This document shows, in pieces, positions 15,626-18,190 of a stretch of DNA of 18,190 nt; position 1 is the first letter of the stretch; every line of letters begins with the position of its first letter. The DNA comes from Nitrospirota bacterium (GTDB taxonomy: Bacteria > Nitrospirota > Nitrospiria > Nitrospirales > NS-4). The DNA is taken from assembly GCA_005877855.1 (NCBI GenBank), contig VBOF01000164.1:1-18190 (forward strand), read 5' to 3'. A program made the position numbers and the translations under genes. Under the pieces are notes generated by a model, which made no database searches, was not told where the DNA came from, and saw only the letters and a list, made by a program, of their open reading frames with translations.

Positions 15626-16443
15626 CAGGACCGGCAGCCCCTCTTTCGCTCGACGCGATCCGGCCTCATCTCGCGACCCGGGTGATCGGGACGACCATCC
15701 ACCTGCACGACCAAGTGGACTCGACGAATCGCGTGCTTGCGGCCCTCGCGCACGAGGGCGCCCCTGATGGCACTGTGGTGGTCGCCGAGTCCCAAACAGC
15801 CGGGCGCGGTCGCTTGGGGCGGACCTGGGTCTCCCCTCGCGGGCTGAACCTGTACGTGTCGATCCTCTTAACCCGGGCCCTTCCCCCGGAAACGGTCACC
15901 TGGACTCCCATGCTCGCCGCGGTGGCGGTGCTGCGCGCCATCCGCGCGCTGACCACCCTCAACGTCAGGCTGAAGTGGCCCAACGACGTGCTCGCCATCC
16001 GAGACGGGATGGGTCGCAAGCTGGCCGGCATCCTGGTTGATGCGATCGGAACCGGCTCGGGGAGCAGACGCGCGATGGTAGTCGGCATCGGCATCAACGT
16101 GAACATGCCGGCGGCGGCCTTCCCTGAAGAGCTCCGCGCGACCGCCAGCTCGCTTCTCATCGAGACCGGATCGTCCGTCGACAGAGGGCAGCTCCTAGCC
16201 GCGTTACTGGACGAATTGGAACGCCTGTACGATCACGCGTGCACCCACGGGCCGGGTGACATCGCCGCCGCGTATCAAGCTGCATGCGACACCATCGGCA
16301 AACCGGTCCAGGTCGAGCTGATCGGCAGCGAACAGATAGAAGGGACAGCCGAGGTGCTCGCCCCCGACGGCGCGCTGCGTCTTCGCACCAAGAATGGTAA
16401 GGTTCTCGAAATCCGCGCCGGAAATGTCGTACACTTGCGATAA
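15622..16443 (+). CDS. birA: Biotin--[acetyl-CoA-carboxylase] ligase without DNA-binding domain
   Basis: 273 residues with a GTG start inside the nadC stop. It activates biotin to biotinyl-5'-AMP and attaches it to the biotin carboxyl carrier protein. Catalytic-domain motifs: HDQVDSTN (29-36), GRGRLGRTW (61-69, biotinyl-AMP loop), LKWPND (117-122, catalytic Lys118), GRKLAGIL (131-138) and GIGINVN (155-161). The C-terminal SH3-like domain is about 225-273. The roughly 20 residues before the catalytic domain are too short for the winged helix of E. coli BirA, so this is a group I, non-regulatory ligase. Being the partner of nadC and near coaX places three cofactor genes together. Confidence 0.95.
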   Translation: MTGPAAPLSLDAIRPHLATRVIGTTIHLHDQVDSTNRVLAALAHEGAPDGTVVVAESQTAGRGRLGRTWVSPRGLNLYVSILLTRALPPETVTWTPMLAAVAVLRAIRALTTLNVRLKWPNDVLAIRDGMGRKLAGILVDAIGTGSGSRRAMVVGIGINVNMPAAAFPEELRATASSLLIETGSSVDRGQLLAALLDELERLYDHACTHGPGDIAAAYQAACDTIGKPVQVELIGSEQIEGTAEVLAPDGALRLRTKNGKVLEIRAGNVVHLR

Positions 16444-16454
16444 GCGTCGATTGG

Positions 16455-16544
16455 AACGCCGTTCATGGACCCGTTGCAATAGCGGAGCAACGGGTGCCCC
16501 GACCTCACGGCTACGGAAGCCGCAGGCGCTGGCTTCACGGCGTT
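16455..16544 (+). ncRNA. Possible structured three-helix leader between birA and coaX
   Basis: Perfect complementarity of AACGCCGT (16455-16462) with ACGGCGTT (16537-16544) encloses two hairpins: CCCGTTGC/GCAACGGG (16470-16477 with 16487-16494, 9-nt loop) and GAAGCC/GGCTTC (16516-16521 with 16531-16536, 9-nt loop). The second abuts the outer stem. An alternative CGGCT/AGCCG pairing (16508-16512 with 16518-16522) would compete with it. The outer stem ends 7 nt before the coaX ATG. No T-tract follows, so it is not a simple terminator. I match it to no known riboswitch or tRNA; a folded repetitive element is also possible. Confidence 0.45.
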
Positions 16545-16551
16545 GAAGAGC

Positions 16552-17322
16552 ATGTTGCTGGCCATTGACATCGGTAACACAAACATCGTCTGGGGCGTCT
16601 TCGACGGCGCCAAACTCCTGGCCGACTGGCGGGTGAGCACGGATCACTCCAAGACCACCGACGAGTACGCCATCCTGCTCCTGGATCTTCTTCGGGTGAA
16701 AGAGATCAGCCCGGATCGAGTGGCGGGCGTCGGCCTGTCGGGCGTCGTGCCCCCGCTGACGGCGGGCTTCGGGGGACCGTCCGATGCCTACCTCCCCTGC
16801 CCCCCGTTGATCATGTCCCACGAACTGGAGTCTGGCCTGACCATCAAATCCCTCAACCCTCGCGAGGTCGGCAGCGACCGGATCGTCAACGCGGCGGCGG
16901 CCTACCGCCGATATGGCGGGCCCATCATCATCGTGGATTTCGGGACCGCCACCACCTTCTGCGCAGTCACGGCCGCGGGAGAGTACTTGGGTGGCGCCAT
17001 CGCCCCGGGCCTGCGGATCTCCGCCGAGGCCCTGTTCAACCGGGCCGCGAAGCTCCCCAAGATCGAGTTGATACGGCCCAAGACCGCGATCGGCCAGGAC
17101 ACCGTGACCAGCATGCAATCCGGTTTGATCTTCGGGTACGCCGGGCTGGTCGACGAGCTCGTGCGCCGGATCCAGCAGGAGTTGGGTCAGGACTGCTTCG
17201 TGGTGGCGACCGGGGGGCTCGCGGGCCTGATCGCACCGGAATCCCGCACGATCCGCGAGGTACGCCCCCACCTGACCCTCGAAGGGCTCGCCCTCCTTCA
17301 CGCCATGAACAGGCCGTCCTGA
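16552..17322 (+). CDS. coaX: Type III pantothenate kinase
   Basis: 256 residues from the ATG at 16552, giving the family's usual opening MLLAIDIGNTN; an in-frame TTG at 16543 would add three residues but has no ribosome-binding site and lies in the inverted repeat. The enzyme phosphorylates pantothenate, the first step of coenzyme A synthesis. ASKHA-fold motifs: DIGNTN (6-11, phosphate loop), GLSGVVPPL (60-68), NPREVGSDRIVNA (101-113) with the catalytic-position Asp108, VDFGTATTF (127-135), GEYLGGAIAPGL (142-153) and a late ATGGLAGLI. Type III enzymes typically need a monovalent cation and resist feedback by CoA. Ribosome-binding site is weak (GAAGAG), and a potential RNA structure ends just upstream, so translation control is possible. 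Confidence 0.96.
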   Translation: MLLAIDIGNTNIVWGVFDGAKLLADWRVSTDHSKTTDEYAILLLDLLRVKEISPDRVAGVGLSGVVPPLTAGFGGPSDAYLPCPPLIMSHELESGLTIKSLNPREVGSDRIVNAAAAYRRYGGPIIIVDFGTATTFCAVTAAGEYLGGAIAPGLRISAEALFNRAAKLPKIELIRPKTAIGQDTVTSMQSGLIFGYAGLVDELVRRIQQELGQDCFVVATGGLAGLIAPESRTIREVRPHLTLEGLALLHAMNRPS

Positions 17323-17357
17323 CTTCCCCTGCTTAAAGAAGAATTTTTTCCAGGGAA

Positions 17358-17416
17358 ACCGGCCTCTTGGCTTGATTACCGGCCTGCGATGGCTACTCTA
17401 AAGCAACGCTGAGTAG
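17358..17416 (+). promoter_or_regulatory. grpE promoter with overlapping inverted repeat
   Basis: TTGATT (17372-17377), a 16-nt spacer and TACTCT (17394-17399) make a plausible but weak sigma-70 promoter. CTACTC (17393-17398) and GAGTAG (17411-17416) form a perfect 6-bp inverted repeat with a 12-nt spacer over the -10 box and start site. ACCGGCCT occurs twice (17358-17365 and 17378-17385), exactly 20 nt apart. The repeat is not a CIRCE (no TTAGCACTC arms), and no good sigma-32 consensus is present. Confidence 0.45.
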
Positions 17417-17421
17417 AACGA

Positions 17422-18054
17422 ATGAGAAAAAAGAGCGATTCGATAGAAAAAACAAGCGGGTCTGATACGTTCGACGGGAGGGAACCGAGTATCGAGGAGG
17501 CCGCGCCCGATGCCGAGGGCTCGGCGGCCGCGACGGGGGAGCCTGCTTCAAACATCACGGACCAGCAGCCTCAAACCCTGGAAGAGGAAATGAAGACCGT
17601 CCAAGACCGGTACCTCCGGTTGGCCGCGGAATTCGAGAATTACAAGAAACGGGCGCAGAGGGACCAGGCGGAGTACACGAAGTACGCCACCGAACGTCTC
17701 CTGCGAGAGATGCTTCCCGTGTTGGACAACTTGCAGCGGGCGCTCCAGCACGCTCAGCAATCGGGCGGCACGGACGGCCTGATCGAGGGCGTGGAACTGA
17801 CGTGCAAGCAGTTCTTGGAGGTCCTGGGCCGTTTCGGCGTCAGGCCGATCCCCAGCGTGGGACTGCCCTTCGATCCCGCCGTGCATCAGGCAGTGGCAAC
17901 GGTGGATCCCCAAGGACGGGCGCCCAATACGATCGTGGAAGAATATGAGAAGGGGTACTACCTGCATGACCGCGTGCTGCGGCCAGCGAGGGTGACGGTG
18001 GCCGCGAGCAGTCCGGGCGAATGCCGGGACGCACCGGTGAAATCGACGCCCTAA
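17422..18054 (+). CDS. grpE: Co-chaperone GrpE, nucleotide exchange factor of DnaK
   Basis: 210 residues. GrpE dimers release ADP from DnaK and so set the rate of the Hsp70 cycle; cytosolic heat-shock protein. The first 50 residues are acidic and probably disordered. A long coiled-coil helix (about 52-112, with YLRLAAEFENYKKRAQRD) is followed by MLPVLDNLQRAL (97-108) and a C-terminal beta domain with the GrpE signature: FGVRPIPSVGLPFDPAVHQAV (138-158), EEYEKGYYLHDRVLRPARV (173-191). Length is normal. The start ATG has only a weak Shine-Dalgarno (GAG, 8 nt upstream). It is followed after 19 nt by dnaK, the common order, although no hrcA precedes it in this window. Confidence 0.96.
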   Translation: MRKKSDSIEKTSGSDTFDGREPSIEEAAPDAEGSAAATGEPASNITDQQPQTLEEEMKTVQDRYLRLAAEFENYKKRAQRDQAEYTKYATERLLREMLPVLDNLQRALQHAQQSGGTDGLIEGVELTCKQFLEVLGRFGVRPIPSVGLPFDPAVHQAVATVDPQGRAPNTIVEEYEKGYYLHDRVLRPARVTVAASSPGECRDAPVKSTP

Positions 18055-18073
18055 CAGCTGAAGGAGAAAGACC

Positions 18074-18190
18074 ATGGGTAAAGTCATCGGAATCGATCTT
18101 GGGACAACGAACTCCTGCGTGGCCGTCATGTCGGGAGGCGACCCGGTCGTCATCGCCAACGCGGAGGGAAACCGGACCACCCCGTCGGTG
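18074..18190 (+). CDS. dnaK: Chaperone DnaK (Hsp70), N-terminal fragment
   Basis: The first 39 codons of dnaK, cut by the right edge. AAGGAG lies 8 nt before the ATG at 18074. The visible MGKVIGIDLGTTNSCVAV contains phosphate-1 motif IDLGTTNS of the Hsp70 ATPase domain, then GGDPVVIANAEGNRTTPSV, all standard. It follows grpE by 19 nt on the same strand and is presumably co-transcribed from the promoter upstream of grpE. Confidence 0.97.
   Translation, partial: MGKVIGIDLGTTNSCVAVMSGGDPVVIANAEGNRTTPSV

Noticed and set aside
16455..16544. tRNA-like gene between birA and coaX
   Set aside because: An 8-bp closing stem and inner hairpins exist, but there is no T-loop (TTCGA), no D-loop pattern and no plausible 7-nt anticodon loop.
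17325..17358. TTCCC-CTG / CAGGGAA arms with a T6 run after coaX
   Set aside because: The T-run lies inside the loop rather than after the stem, and the stem has a bulge; not a convincing rho-independent terminator.
17393..17416. CIRCE element for HrcA upstream of grpE
   Set aside because: Arms are CTACTC/GAGTAG with a 12-nt spacer, not TTAGCACTC-N9-GAGTGCTAA.

Overview
This 18.2 kb window is GC-rich (roughly 60%) chromosomal DNA. It probably comes from a Nitrospira-type bacterium (phylum Nitrospirota). That placement is an inference from gene content (secreted multicopper and FGE-like proteins beside a valS-nadC-birA-coaX-grpE-dnaK block), not from a marker-gene comparison. Translation signals are ordinary bacterial: good Shine-Dalgarno sites, GTG and TTG starts, and four gene junctions with 4-nt ATGA or GTGA overlaps. 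I see no tRNA, rRNA, CRISPR array, insertion sequence or integrase.

Region 1 (1-8322) is a set of exported proteins. Five genes lie on the minus strand in the order: a small secreted protein with calcium-loop-like motifs, a giant 1590-residue multicopper oxidase, a cupredoxin-like protein with a carboxypeptidase-regulatory-like domain, a formylglycine-generating-enzyme (FGE)-like protein without the catalytic cysteines, and a LolA/DUF4412-like protein. All five have N-terminal export signals. The 3' end of a second FGE-like gene enters from the left edge on the plus strand and converges on them. The oxidase has its own promoter and is followed by a strong rho-independent terminator, so the cupredoxin, FGE-like and LolA-like genes form a separate downstream unit. 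Together they look like an extracytoplasmic copper-dependent oxidation or electron-transfer module. The substrate is unknown; metal oxidation of the MofA/MnxG kind is one hypothesis.

Region 2 (8423-11973) holds a plus-strand operon of a Tat-exported DUF362 protein, a 3-methyladenine DNA glycosylase and a HAD-family hydrolase. A convergent DJ-1/PfpI-family gene follows, then a divergently transcribed protein built of freshly duplicated amphipathic helical repeats.

Region 3 (12039-18190) is housekeeping: valS, nadC, birA (biotin ligase without the DNA-binding domain), coaX, grpE and the start of dnaK. valS-nadC-birA are translationally coupled. A potentially structured 90-nt element lies between birA and coaX, and grpE has a promoter with an inverted repeat over its -10 box.

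The most interesting object is the multicopper oxidase. It reads as three tandem two-domain cupredoxin units in which only one inter-unit interface (domain 2 with domain 3) keeps a full trinuclear plus type 1 copper ligand set.
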